A DNA stretch of 60,000 bases from Membranipora membranacea (Eukaryota; Bryozoa; Gymnolaemata; Cheilostomatida; Membraniporidae), in the NCBI GenBank assembly GCA_914767715.1, contig OU612073.1, positions 19,842,001-19,902,000 of the forward strand, given 5' to 3'. The notes beneath the pieces were generated by a model. It was not told the DNA's origin, did not search any database, and saw only the letters and a list, made by a program, of their open reading frames with translations. The translations under genes were made by a program, and so were the position numbers. Of this stretch, positions 22,934 to 34,866 are shown in pieces (within the stretch, counting starts at the first letter, position 1; every line of letters begins with the position of its first letter).

Positions 22934-25900
22934 CTACACACCTGTCAGAGGGCTCTCTTCCCCTGTGTGTGTACAGATATGGACCTTCAGAGCCAGCGAG
23001 TATCTGGTTGTGTACTCACAATGGGGGCACTGTAGTGACTTTTTATCGCTTGTAGCGTGTGTACGGATGTGATACTCTAACACCCAGGACTGCCCTGTAG
23101 CGTAATCACAGTGAGGGCAGCAGTGAGTCTTCACATGCTTCTCTAGTGACTTAAGTCGGACCGTCTCAAAGTCACAGTAGCTGCATTTCTTACGCGCCTT
23201 ACGCCTTGTCAACTTTGGCTTGTGTTTGGTTGTCACATGGTTTTTCAGTCCCTTTTCAGTTTTACTTGTATAATCACATAAGAGGCATGACAGGGCACTA
23301 GTATGGGCTTGGCGTTTGTGGTCCTTAAGAGCCGAGGCATTGTTTGATTGGAATGAGCAGCTGCAGCATTGATGTACTTTAGTCTTGTGTAGTTTTTGTT
23401 GATGAATATTCAAATCATGCTTAGATTTACTGCTAAACTTACATTCTAGACATTTGAACGGCTTCTCTGTATTGTGGTGTGTATCGTAGTGTTCGTTTAT
23501 TGAAAAGCTAGAATGCGTTACATAAGAGCATTTTCGACACCGGAATTTGATTAAAAGTTCCTCGTGGCTTTTCTCATGATTGCGTAATGATGGCGCGTTC
23601 CTAGTTTTGAATTTGCATATCCTACATTGTACAACATCCTTGTGAGGTTTCCTATGGGTCCTCTTGTGGATAGTCAGAGTTGTCTTATACCTTGCTGAGA
23701 ACTCGCACTGTTTACATTTGTAGTGCACTCTTTCCTTGGCATGCACGGCAGAGTGGAGTTTCAGCCAGCTGGCAGATGACGTCACAAATGAACACTTTTT
23801 GCACGTATATATATTCCCTCTCAATGAATGAGTCTTGGAGTGACATACAAATGCTCCCTTGTGCACAGTTTTGAAGGAGCATTTCGGACATCGAATAAGC
23901 GGGGATCCACTGCATAGGATCTGGTGATTTCGCATCTGCAGCCATGTTTTCGATCGGTGGTCACAGTTCAAACATTTGACGCCTTCTTCTTTGAGATGAG
24001 TAAGATAGTGTCTTTGTAGAATCCAGTTTGACTTTGTAACATATGAACATTTGTCACAATTGTAGTCAGGGCAGTGATATCTGTTATGACTGAGCCAAAC
24101 TTGTGCTATTCCAGTAGAGAATGGACACTTACGACACTGGTAGAGCCTAGCGCGAGGGTGCTGTCTATATTTGTGCAATTTCAATTGACTGAGACCCTTG
24201 GCTCTAAACTCGCACTGTGAACATTGGAACGGTCGCTCCTCCAGATACTTCTGTGTGTGTTTTAATGAGTGTTTCTCAATAAGCTGTTTTGATGTATTCA
24301 CATACGCACATTTCACACAGCTGAATTTGCGAACTAACTGGTGATGTACTCTGACATGTGTGGTCATCACCATCTCGTGTTTAGCTTTGAATGTACAGAG
24401 AAAACAGGAGATGTGATGGACAGTATCGTGTGTCTTGAGGTGTCTATTCAGAGACGTCTCGTGCTTGCATCTGAATGCCCATAGTGAGCATTGAAGTTGT
24501 TTGTTATCCTGGTGCACGGCGGAATGGGACTTCATCCAATGCCTGTGATCAGTAGCATAAGCACAATGTTCACAGCTGAGCTTATACTGTTTATTTTCCG
24601 GCTGCCTTATATGGAATTTGTAATGATAACTAAGTAATTTCTCAAAACGAGTAGTAAATGGACAAAGCTCGCACCGATGTACAGCCACTTTTCCATGAAG
24701 TTTTTCATGTTTTCTCAAATTTCTATTTCGATCAGTCTTATAGTTACAATGTGTACATTTGTATATTTTCAACTCGTTGTCAGCAGCAAAAATAATTCTA
24801 AACCCTTGATTTTTATGAGGGTGACGTTCCGCAAAGTGTTTGTCGAGTAGATGGCCAGTTTTAGCAGTAAACGTACACTCCTGACATCTAACATGTGACT
24901 CATCTTCTATATTCATGATTGACGAAGTAGCTGCATCAGATAGATTGGTTATTTGAGAGCCTACAGAGGAAGGGGCGTCTCTGTTACCCAGTGGGGAAGT
25001 GAGGGGTTTGAGACTAATCACCATTTCTATGTCAGTTGGCTTTAAGTCATGTGTCTCTATAGTCTCTTGATTTTGCTCTATGTTTGCCACACCAGCTGAA
25101 TCTGGAAATCAGAGAGGCAATCATTCTTGTACCATTTGCAGCAGCTAAAAGGTTAGTGATACAATATGGAGCTTTGAATACAGAAGTTTTTAATCCCTAA
25201 TCTCTTTCCGTGCCAGATTTTCCGGGAATAATTCATGTTCTGATCCACAGTGCCTGACCAACCAAAATAGCTTGCACATTTCCTGGTACTGCCAGTGCAT
25301 TTCGCCTGTAACCTGTAGCTTGTTGTGTCTAACACATCACTTCTCAATACTAAAAACAGCAACCTCATGGTGTTCCCAATTTTTGTGTAAGCCATATTAA
25401 CAAACATGGTATGAAAGCTCACCATTGGTGCAGCTGATTGGCGTACAGTTATACGGTGATATGCGGCCTGGTTCAGCCTTCCCTTCATCTGTATATAAGC
25501 TAGAACTTGTAGCCGCAAGGCTACTTACCATCTCAATGTCTCTTCCATTTGATTCTACTTTTATCTCATTACAGTCATTTCTGTCATATACAGCAGCTGA
25601 TTAAAAAAAGAATCAAGCCAGCTAACTTAACAACACGAACAATAGTATGCAGCTCATCAGCAATTTTGCCGATAATATCAAAGCACTTTCATACTGCTTA
25701 GACTATCCTAACAGACTGTCCTGGTATGGCAGGAGAAAGCAAGCTGAAAGGTTGACATTGACCAAACATGTCTCATGATGAGCTGATGTATAATAGGCAA
25801 ATTTGTTGAAATTTTCTGGCTGTTAGTTTTCAATGTTGGTTTCTTGTTTTCATAAATTTCTCAATAGTCACTTGGATATTCACCTTTGCGGCAGAAGTTG

Positions 25901-28900
25901 GACAAACTACTTTCAGGAGACAAATCCTCCGTCTGCTGCTCGTTATAAGAGCTTATACCATCTGCTTCAGCTACTATTTCTATGTCTGTAGGCTTGTATT
26001 CTCCCTTTGAACCATTACTACTTATCTCCTCCTGGTATATTGTACCTGACTCTGATAAAGACACATCAAACACATCAGTCACTATCACACTGATGAAGAA
26101 TGTCCTTCAGATAAAACCTCAGTATGCTTAAGGGTTGCTAGGCTACTGAAGCTGAAGATTTAGATTCCCCATATCATTTTAAAATATAGTCCAGCTTTCA
26201 AGACTCTGTGACTACCTTGTTAGAAGTCATGACCTGAAACAGAACAGGTATATCCTAGCTATGCCTAGCTTTACTGAAGGCTACATTTCTAACCAAGTGG
26301 TGGCGTCATTTTAAAGATGTATGCAACCACAAAAGTTATATTTTGATATTTGATGCGTAATGATGTACTCCTTCTAAATTTGATGTATAAAAGACTTTTT
26401 TTCTAGAATCGAAGCAGTATCTTTTGTTGTGTTAAAGTGTTTGTAAAGGAACAGGGTTCTTGGTATCATTTTTGAGCTTGAAATGAGATTAAGACAGCTA
26501 TCACACATGCATTTGCATGAAAAAATAAGTCTTCAGGGTTACTTGGTCTGGTAGGTTTGGGGGTTATAAGTTAACACTATTGAGTTGCCTACTCATGCAC
26601 AGCCCAAATTGTCCAGGCGATTTGTAATGAGCCTATTATGGGGGAAATACAGTAATATTAGTGACTATTGTGGTTAGATAACAACTTTTGCAAATACATG
26701 ACAAAGTCACTCACAAGTCTGTTGATGACATAAAAGTTCAAATTTAATGAGTTGAGACGCTAATCAAAACAACCTTCATTTCTGTTATGAGTCCATGTTG
26801 AAGAAGAGATTAGAAGAACCACTGTACCAAAGATTATAAATACTGACTGTACATTACAATCAATGACTATGACCCATTCCCTGTCCACAGCTTTTCAAGC
26901 GAGTGATTTTCATTTCATACCGCTGCGCTTGTTTGCTCTGTTTAAATAAGATTACACTGGAGCAATGGATTCTTCTTGCTGACAAAGCCTTGCTTATTTC
27001 AGATTTACCTAAAAATGGTCCATACAATGCTTTATGGTTAGTACCAAATCTTGCGATAATATCCAACACTAGCCCCCCAAATAAGATCCATACTGATGAA
27101 ATAACTCAAAAACTCGACAAATTAATTTTCTATGCGACTGATGTGTGCTTTCACATAGGTTCTCATATGGCCTGCTGCACTCAGTCAGTAATATTGATAG
27201 TCCATGTTTAGATGTGCTGATGTAAAATAATATAGATAGTTTCTCAAGGTATTCCACTGCTTACACGATTATCAATACTCCTCTCTTTAGGAGGCAGTCA
27301 AATTCATTTACATTTTTCATCACCGTGAAGTCCGAAATAACTAGATGACAATTTTTATTTACTTCAATTTACTTTGTGACTTGTAAATTCCAGTTTTTGA
27401 TGTAAACAACAAAGTTTACCCGAAAAAATCTTGTGAGTCCAAACATCAGAATATTTGCAAAAATTGTTGTAAAGATTCTCAAAACTTCAAATCACTCAGT
27501 ATTAATCATCGCATGCTTTGGATTTTAACATCATCCTAATGCCTGAAATGTCGAGATTTAAAAACAAATTATTTTAGATTTTTGTGCAAATTAGAAAAAC
27601 ATCCAGTCTACATGTGTAAATTTTGAATCTTCCATTGAAATTCTATTGAAAGCCACTAATCATAAAGCATAACGGCTGAAGACAGAGTTTGATTGGAATG
27701 TCATATCTTAGTATTTATAATCTTCAATACAATCTATGTAGCCACAATCTCATTTATTCATCAAATAAATATAAACAAAACCTTGAAATACTTTAGCGAT
27801 GTATTGATCTGCCTTTATATTGCCAATTTCTATCTCGAGCAGTAACCATGGTTAACAGAAAATGTTGTATCTGTCAAAGCACTGTGAGTTTTTTCAAGTG
27901 GCCGAAATCATACAGATTTAAACTTGATTGGTGTGACTACCTCAGGGACATTTTCCCTATGACAATCACATGGACTCGACGTCGATTTGCTACAATTGCC
28001 TCCTGCATGATATTCAATCTCGCTCTCACTGGATCTGTTAATCTCCCTATAATTTTCACTCTCGCTGTCGGATGAGCTAGAGTTGTAATTTTTGCCGTGC
28101 TTGATTTCGATCGTTTGCTTTGTCATTCAATTATGAAATTTTATACACTATCCCATTTTACCAGCTAAGCCACATAACATGGGACAGATTAACTTTGCAT
28201 TGTATTCACTCATTCAATAGATAAATTCTGTGTGGTTTAATATTGTATGCAGGGAATGTCAAAACCACTGTGTCATAACAAAAAGTCTTATTTACGAGAT
28301 ACTGTATATTCCCATTATAATCTAAGGTACTAAAAAGGTACTAGAGTCAAAGAGTAAAGAGTGAAAATAATTCTTAACTGGGCCACAGGGTGCTTTTGCA
28401 TATAGCATAATGTTCTAAACTAGACTGAGAGCTCTAGAATGATACCAAAAACCTGTTCCATTTACAAGCACTTTAATATTAATATATACACAGTTACAGT
28501 TTCACTTACAAAATCATCTACAAGAACAATATTATTGCTTTCAATAACAAAAATTAAGCATTTTCTTTGAGATTATAATAGCTTCTCAACTTAATTCAGT
28601 TCGTTGCAGCCATGGGATGGAGGGGCTACTGACCGCGCTGTGGTGCAGATCCAAAGCTTATACCTTGGATTTCTATTTTAGAGTATATTGCCTACTTACT
28701 GGTGAAGGTTAATTGCATCTTGATACATATTTAGTGGTGCCAGTGTTGTCTTCTATTTTAAGCTAGCCATAGGTCATAACTTCTAACAAGGTAGTCACAG
28801 AGATAGAAACCCTGTTTAGAGCTAGACAACAGCTAGGATATAGGAAAAACCTTTAGATCATAATTTCTCACAGGATTAACAACAGATGTAAAAAGACAAA

Positions 28901-29410
28901 TAAAATGACAGAGGACCCCCACCCCCTATTTCTGGCCACCTTGAACCATTAAACACGTTCTAATAAAGGGTGTATGAACAGATAGAAAAACTTAGGAAAA
29001 TCCAGCAACCATTATTCAAGTACAGCTGATTTAACTTTGTTTTGTATAAAATTAAAAGGAGATGACTCCAGTATTACCTTTGATTTATCACAATAATGGA
29101 AATATGTATACCTGGTTTATCAAAGAGTGTAGGGATATTTGGCTCCTTGGTAATAACTAAGCTTGCGTTATGCCCACAGATATTATTGAGCAGTAGATTG
29201 CACAACAAGATGTTCTCAAGACAAGCCCAATTTCTAATGTGGATTTTGGAATTCAGAACCTCCACTTTATTCAGTTAGATAGATATACCAACCATTGGTC
29301 CTGACATTAGGAGAAATGTCTGGAGATACAACAATTGCAGCTTCGGCAGGCTCAGTCTTGATGTCATTTATCATATGTGCATGATCTGATAACGCCTCAT
29401 CCTCATCCAT
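22934..29410 (-). CDS. Poly-C2H2 zinc finger protein (about 22 fingers)
   Basis: Four coding exons (29293-29410, 25884-26051, 25423-25596, 22934-25095) join in phase 1 to give about 873 residues. The N-terminal 205 residues are acidic and disordered. They contain two psi-K-x-E sumoylation-type motifs (IKTEP, IKVES) and a repeated (K)PTDIEMV/PTDIEIV/GRDIEMV motif, once in each of exons 2-4. The last exon holds about 22 C2H2 fingers in the C-x2-C-x-[FY]-x-[ST] style of REST, ZFX and ZNF407-type proteins (for example CPHCDYAT). The fifth finger lacks its second cysteine (CSLW) and the eleventh ends in H-x3-C. Linkers are short and irregular, not TGEKP. A nuclear DNA-binding regulator is the natural reading. 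A splice acceptor just before the ATG suggests a non-coding first exon. Confidence 0.88.
26052..27847. other. Large intron of the zinc finger gene, proximal part
   Basis: Between coding exons 1 and 2 of the zinc finger gene. Open frames on both strands at 26860-27257 show no known domain and look like chance or decayed sequence. Confidence 0.4.
27848..28075 (+). pseudogene. Possible THAP-like zinc finger relic
   Basis: A plus-strand frame inside the large zinc-finger-gene intron starts in a strong context (ACCATGG) and reads MVNRKCCICQST, then VSFFKWPKSYRFKLDWCDYL. This matches the THAP pattern of a C-x2-C start, VSFF, and P and W exactly nine residues apart. The closing C-x2-H appears only in another frame (CLLH near 27998-28009), so the domain is broken or spliced differently. 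An overlapping minus-strand frame (27908-28126), serine- and acid-rich, could instead be the real exon. Low certainty. Confidence 0.3.
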
Positions 29411-29791
29411 CTCACCTGTGTGTCATAAATAAATTTAAAGCTAAATTAATTCTTGCAAGCTGAGATACTTTTACACACAACCTGTAGTAATTAAAGTGTT
29501 ATTACACCCAACTAAGGCTTGCTGCATTGATAATTACTGAGTCATCATCATAATTATCGAAAGTTATTCTCAACTGTATTTATTCCAGTCATTATCTCCT
29601 CCAGCCAGTAAAATAGCACACTATTTAAGTTTAAACTTTGAAAAGGTGGGATGCAAACTTTGGCATTCATCTGGGAACTGGTGCGTTTTGGGCTGTCGCT
29701 GACACATCGCCATAGTCGGAAAACCCTGACTGGCATTCTGGGATGCCACGGCTTAGCCAGAAAACCTATGACTGGTGGTATTCCACTACTT

Positions 29792-29961
29792 ATATCGAGC
29801 ACACATACAGATGGTTTACAAGCCATTACTACTAACTTGCTCACTTATCTGACCTAACAAGGTTAGTAACTCGCCTCTCATGGTACTCATATCGAGCTCA
29901 AACAGATGGTTTACAGGCCATTACTTTTCACCAGCTCAATCTATCTGACCTAACAAGGTTA
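29792..29961 (+). repeat. Two-copy tandem duplication
   Basis: ATATCGAGC..ACAGATGGTTTACA..GCCATTAC..ATCTGACCTAACAAGGTTA occurs twice, offset by about 97 bases, with moderate divergence. Confidence 0.8.
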
Positions 29962-31984
29962 CACACTAACCATACACTATTGGTATCCATTCCAATCATT
30001 CTCTCACCTGGACATACTGACTGACAAACTCGGCACCTATCTCTCTGGTAAATATTATTTACATCTCAGCCTTATTGCATACTGATATAAACCTTAGCAT
30101 TGGGCTAAGTGGAGCCACCTTGTATAAGCATTCAACTACGTATCACACAAGCATTGATACAGTGGCAGGGTATCAGGCATCGGGCTTAAATTAAATGAAT
30201 GGTACCTTTTGAGCCAAACTTTTGTGGTAGTAAGCCTAGAATCAGGGAATGTAAACAGGGAGAATTCTCCCTGATGTAAAGCAGTGAGTGTGTAACACAC
30301 TAAAACATCGATCATCTCAATTGTGTGAGAGACGGACTGGGCCGTGTACACAACAGGGTGTAGTTGGCTTGCTCCGAGTCTACTCTGATGAGCGAGAGGG
30401 CTTTTATATTTAATTTACGGTTCTATGTGTTTTAGCACTGAAAGCCATCGCTCGAATTATGAATCATTATTATATCCCACAGAAGGGTCTCAAAGATAGG
30501 CTGATATACAATACACGGATCTACTATAGACTGATATACAATACACTGTTGCGACAAATTCTGATGGTCGTCAATGACCGATATCAATTAATTTCCTGAC
30601 ACAATGTAACACACGCACTGTTTATCTACTCATGAGCTTAATTCACTAGCCGTCGTCACGAGTGTTAACTTAAATTTAATTCAAGATTATTATAATACAC
30701 AGTCTATTTAATTCATCACAAGTTATATATATATTGCAACTTCTGATGTCTGTTTATGATCTATTACATGAAAGCGCCGACAAGGCCGTCTACAAGTGTG
30801 TGAAGCTTGGATTGCCTTTGAATACACAATTGTGACTACTAAAGAGGCAAGCTGCTTGGATTATCAATTATTTATGTCAACCAGACAGGCATAAAACTAA
30901 TCTGTTTAGACTAAGACTATTTATTTAATTACCCTGACCATTTAATTCAATTGAGACAAAATACACATATAAAATATTTATATAAGATAAAAATATTAAA
31001 AGTCGTTCCGAATGTTCTAACCTGACTGTCCTTGCACTCTTGTCCTTGGCTATAGGCCAGAATGCCAGATGAGTTCTGATTTAGTCACTGATCGCACAGA
31101 CAAGTTGATATACTTTCGAATTACACAACAATACAATATATTATATGATATAATCAATTCTCTTACTTCACAATTTAAGCCACTGATAAAATAGGACGAC
31201 GGTCCTGTTGCGTTTCTGTCTTAATACTAACTGATCTCTATACGTATTGTTGTGCCACTGATGTATATGTGACACGGTCTTCTGGTAGGCGGTTTCACTT
31301 TGATGATATAATATAGTGTTGTACATTCAGGTGCAGCTGGTGTAAGTATTGCTGAGGTTGATGATAACTGGTAATTGTATTCTCTTTCTTCTTTAGGAGT
31401 GATGGTGGAAGTTAGGTGCTATACTGGACTCGACATTATTTCTATCTTGTGTATTACTCTGGCGTTCGGGTCCTCATATATATATGTCAGAAGGTAGGGA
31501 GGTCATACTAAGCTGATGCTAAAATAGAAATCTCCACAAACCAGGGTTAATTCACAGTTATAATAAAACGCCATTAAGTGTCGTTTTGTTTTTCTTTTTT
31601 TTTTTAAAATAAAATCCTATCTACTGATAGGCTGTTAATAATTCTGTTTACTTTTAAACTCAAAGTTGGTTTCACAATATAATCTCAACACCTTAAGATT
31701 CAACTATAATGTAAAATCATTAATATTTATCAGATTATGGGTTTATGGATTTAGATATGGATATGGCTTTATTGACTGTTCCATCACCTCTTGTTCAAAA
31801 TGAGGTTTGAAGGAAGACGATGTTGTGTGTCTCATTATTTTGTCACGTTTTTAAAAAAACGTCAGCAACTTTCCCCACCCTAGCTCCTTTTCCATGGATC
31901 AAGCCCAGTTACTTTGCATGCAGTTGGAAGCGTTCGCTAGATCTCTCCAAAAAAAAAAACTTTAGTACTAAGATCTCTGCATAT

Positions 31985-32160
31985 GCTTTTATCATGGTAG
32001 CGACTACCCTCAAAGATGGTGATGCACACATTTTCTCTGGTTGAGCTATCACCGCAGAAAATTGTTAATGTCGGTTTATCATGGTAGTGACTACCCTCAG
32101 AGATGGTGTTGAAAACATTCTCTCTGGTTGGGCTATCACCGCAGAAAGTTGCTATTGTTG
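31985..32160 (+). repeat. Two-copy tandem duplication
   Basis: TTTATCATGGTAGNGACTACCCTC followed by a GATGGTGNTG block and GGTTGNGCTATCACCGCAGAAA occurs twice at a spacing of about 88 bases. Confidence 0.8.
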
Positions 32161-32231
32161 GTTTTTTTTGCCATTCCTTCGGTACAGTAATTCTGTCTGG
32201 TATTTATCCTGTCTGATAATGAATCTCAAGA

Positions 32232-32400
32232 AATATATCAATTTGTTTATAGTACTGCTGCATGTTTTAAAATTATCACCCTAACATAATATATCAATTT
32301 GTTTATCTTACTGGTGCATGCTTTAAAAATTGTCACTCTGACATAATATATCAATTTGTTTATAGTACTGGTGCAGGCTTTAAAAATTGTCACCCTGACA
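32232..32400 (+). repeat. Three-copy tandem repeat, 56-57-bp unit
   Basis: Units begin at 32232, 32288 and 32345 with AATATATCAATTTGTTTAT and end with a TNTCACNCTNACA block; about 90 percent alike. Confidence 0.92.
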
Positions 32401-33301
32401 ATTGCAACACATTCAAAGATGCAGTTTGGCTAAGGAGTTGGAGCACAGACAGCAGGTCACTGACAGTTGATTTGATGAGTTGCAGCCTTGTGTGTGTGTG
32501 GTTTGTGTTTGTTGTGGTGAAGGTGGGAAGCTTGCATGAACCAAGTTATTGCGGCTGTGGAGCTTCTGTACCCGCCAATAACGTTGCTCAGATGAGTCAC
32601 TTCTCTCTCATTGGGCAGAAGTTAATATTCTAGTAGATTTTTGTCAAACCACATCAATATACCAACATCCCCTGCTCAAGGAGTATCAAAATACTCTGTG
32701 TGGTCTGTTGGGGCCCGTGATAGATTTCTGCTTTATAAATTTCAACGCTGAAAAAGGTGGTTTAGATTGACTCACTAAGAGTGCAATAATATAGTCGTCT
32801 ATGATTGGCGGACAGAATCTAAGTGTATGTGTGATTGGTTATGGAAAATGTTTAATACACCGGGCCCAGCTTTATCATTTGTCAAACATACATCATTTAT
32901 GTTACAAATTGTATAAATAAATATATTTTTCAGACCTAACATCTGCTTTGGTTGGGATATTGTTCTCAATGGGCACTCAAAACATGTACCGGTTATTTGT
33001 GTGGCAAGACAGTTGCATGACAGTCTTTGGTTTTTTAAGGTCACTAAAATATAAATTACCAGTAAATATTATGACAACAAACTAACTTCGGTACCAAGGA
33101 ATTACGACAGGGGACCCTTGTGACAACATACACACACCCACACATTTGTAACTGCTACAATTCAGTGTTATGGGTAACATAGGTTCTCCATACATGTGTC
33201 CTTCCACCGCTCTGATGCATTGCTGAATGTGCTGTCGGGTGCCATACCACCAATGAACTAACTTCTAAAGGTTTAGTTCATTGATGCCACCTGATGACAT
33301 A

Positions 33302-33626
33302 CATTACAAAATAAAGTACAGTTGTGAAATACCCTTTACCAGTGGTTCCTACATATCGTAGCATCGGGTGGATTGTGTATACCTACAAATGAGTGTAGCG
33401 AAGGTAGAGAGCTGAGCCTAGCATACACGCGCCCCAGCATGCAATCACTTGAATCCAACATGCATTCAGACAAGCACACTTTGCCTGCCATTGTACTCCT
33501 TTGTTCACCAAACAAAAGGCCTTTTGTTACACAACTCTCATAGGTGCATTGGGGCATGTCTCACTGACATCGGCCCCCAGGGCCTATCCAACAGGGTCTT
33601 TTAGAACTGTACTTTATTTTGTAATG
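33302..33626 (+). mobile_element. MITE family B, copy 1 (325 bp)
   Basis: Begins CATTACAAAATAAAGTACAG and ends with its exact complement, giving terminal inverted repeats of about 22 bp. Interior matches the reverse complement of 34031-34355, including CCCCCAGGGCCTATCCAAC and CAAAAGGCCTTTTGTT blocks. TA flanks both ends. Open frames inside (for example 33336-33557) are not domain-bearing. Confidence 0.92.
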
Positions 33627-34030
33627 TAATATACTAGTGTTTGTATTCTCAGATCAACACTTGTCTTAGCACAAATATCACACATAAAGGATCTGCCAAG
33701 GAACTGTAAGTTAGTTCAGTTCATTTGGCTGTACCTGTGGTATGTCATCCTTGAAATAAACATCACCAACTGCATGGCTTGGGTGTTGGTCATGCATTAC
33801 AATTTATTTATCATGATTACAAAACTAACCTAGTTTTGTAATTCTGCTTCTCAGTTATGAGAGGTACGTAACACTAGTTCCACAAAAATCAAAGGTGGGT
33901 GTATTGATATCCATCAGAGTTTGTTATTCGTTGGGCAAATATATGCATTTTAGGTCTCGAGACTGCTACAACTGGACTTCCGCATCTTCACGTACCCTTC
34001 TCAAGCAACTGGACAAGGTGTCCTTACAGA

Positions 34031-34355
34031 CATTACAAAATAAAGTACAGTTATGCTGTAGTATGTTGGATAGGCCCTGGGGGCCGATGTCTGGGAGACA
34101 TGTCCCATGACACCTATGAGAGTTGTATAACAAAGGGCCTTTTGTTTGGTGAACAAAGGAGTACAATGGTAGGCAAAGTTTGCTTGTCTGGATATATGTT
34201 GGGTGTGTGTGCTTGATGGTTGGGGAACGTGTATGCTAGCCTCAGTTCTCCACTTTTGCTACACTCATTTGTGGGTATACACAATCCACCTGCTGCCACA
34301 ATATGTAGGAACCACTGGTAAAGAGTATTTTACAACTGTACTTTATTTTGTAATG
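34031..34355 (-). mobile_element. MITE family B, copy 2 (325 bp, inverted)
   Basis: Same terminal repeats and same 325-bp length as the copy at 33302, in opposite orientation about 400 bases away. GA flanks both ends. Copy divergence is roughly 15 percent by eye with small changes throughout. Confidence 0.92.
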
Positions 34356-34599
34356 GAACTGATAAACAAAGTGTAATGAGTTCTGAAAGGACAACCGTCA
34401 CCAGCGGCTGGCGTATATGCATGAACGCGTGTTGTTAGGCAGTCTTAAGACATTGTAAGACACTCTTGAGAGGTTTGGTGTATAGCAGCCTTCTGTTATG
34501 TTAGATGTTAGTATTTTGGTCACAGTTAACCAGCACAATAATCGGTGCATATTAGTCACCAATATGGTAGGTGTGGCATGTCTTACAACTCAAACTGTC

Positions 34600-34866
34600 T
34601 GGAGTAGTCTGACAGTTTAGGAAACGAACTCATGATCCAGGTTCGATTCGCGGCGCCTGCTATTATTTCTGATTTGGCACTGTCAAGCCATTAATCCTGG
34701 CCAGGTCTCTTAGGATCAGGACCATATATACAGGTGGTCTACTGTGTGTTTGCACACAGTATAAAAATCCCCTCTTCATAAAAGAGTATCCGGCAATGGT
34801 GGGCAAGGGGATAGGGTATCTACCCCATACAAGCCACCTGCGCTGAAGGTGGTCTGTTTAATAGGG
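34600..34866 (+). mobile_element. SINE-like element with Pol III promoter
   Basis: A tRNA-like head ends in the B box GGTTCGATTC (34646-34655). A non-tRNA body follows, and its last part (CACAGTATAAAAATCCCC through CCATACAAGCCACC to TTTAATAG) also occurs at 5840-5936. The A box is weak. Confidence 0.6.

Larger units (their letters stand above)
29411..33301. other. Repeat-rich intergenic stretch, no gene
   Basis: No exon with convincing splice sites or known domain. Contains an approximately 97-bp-period duplication at 29792-29961, an imperfect two-copy repeat near 31985-32160, and a triplicated 56-57-bp unit at 32232-32400. The ZF gene promoter and any upstream non-coding exon should lie in the first part. 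Confidence 0.4.

Noticed and set aside
23680-23945. Open frames on both strands over the zinc finger exon
   Set aside because: Shadows of the 2.2-kb finger-coding exon.
26860-27257. A gene in the intron of the zinc finger gene (102-codon plus frame and minus frames)
   Set aside because: No known domain, no splice support, and both strands are equally open.
32799-33044. 81-codon minus frame
   Set aside because: AT-rich, no domain and no flanking splice sites in phase with anything nearby.
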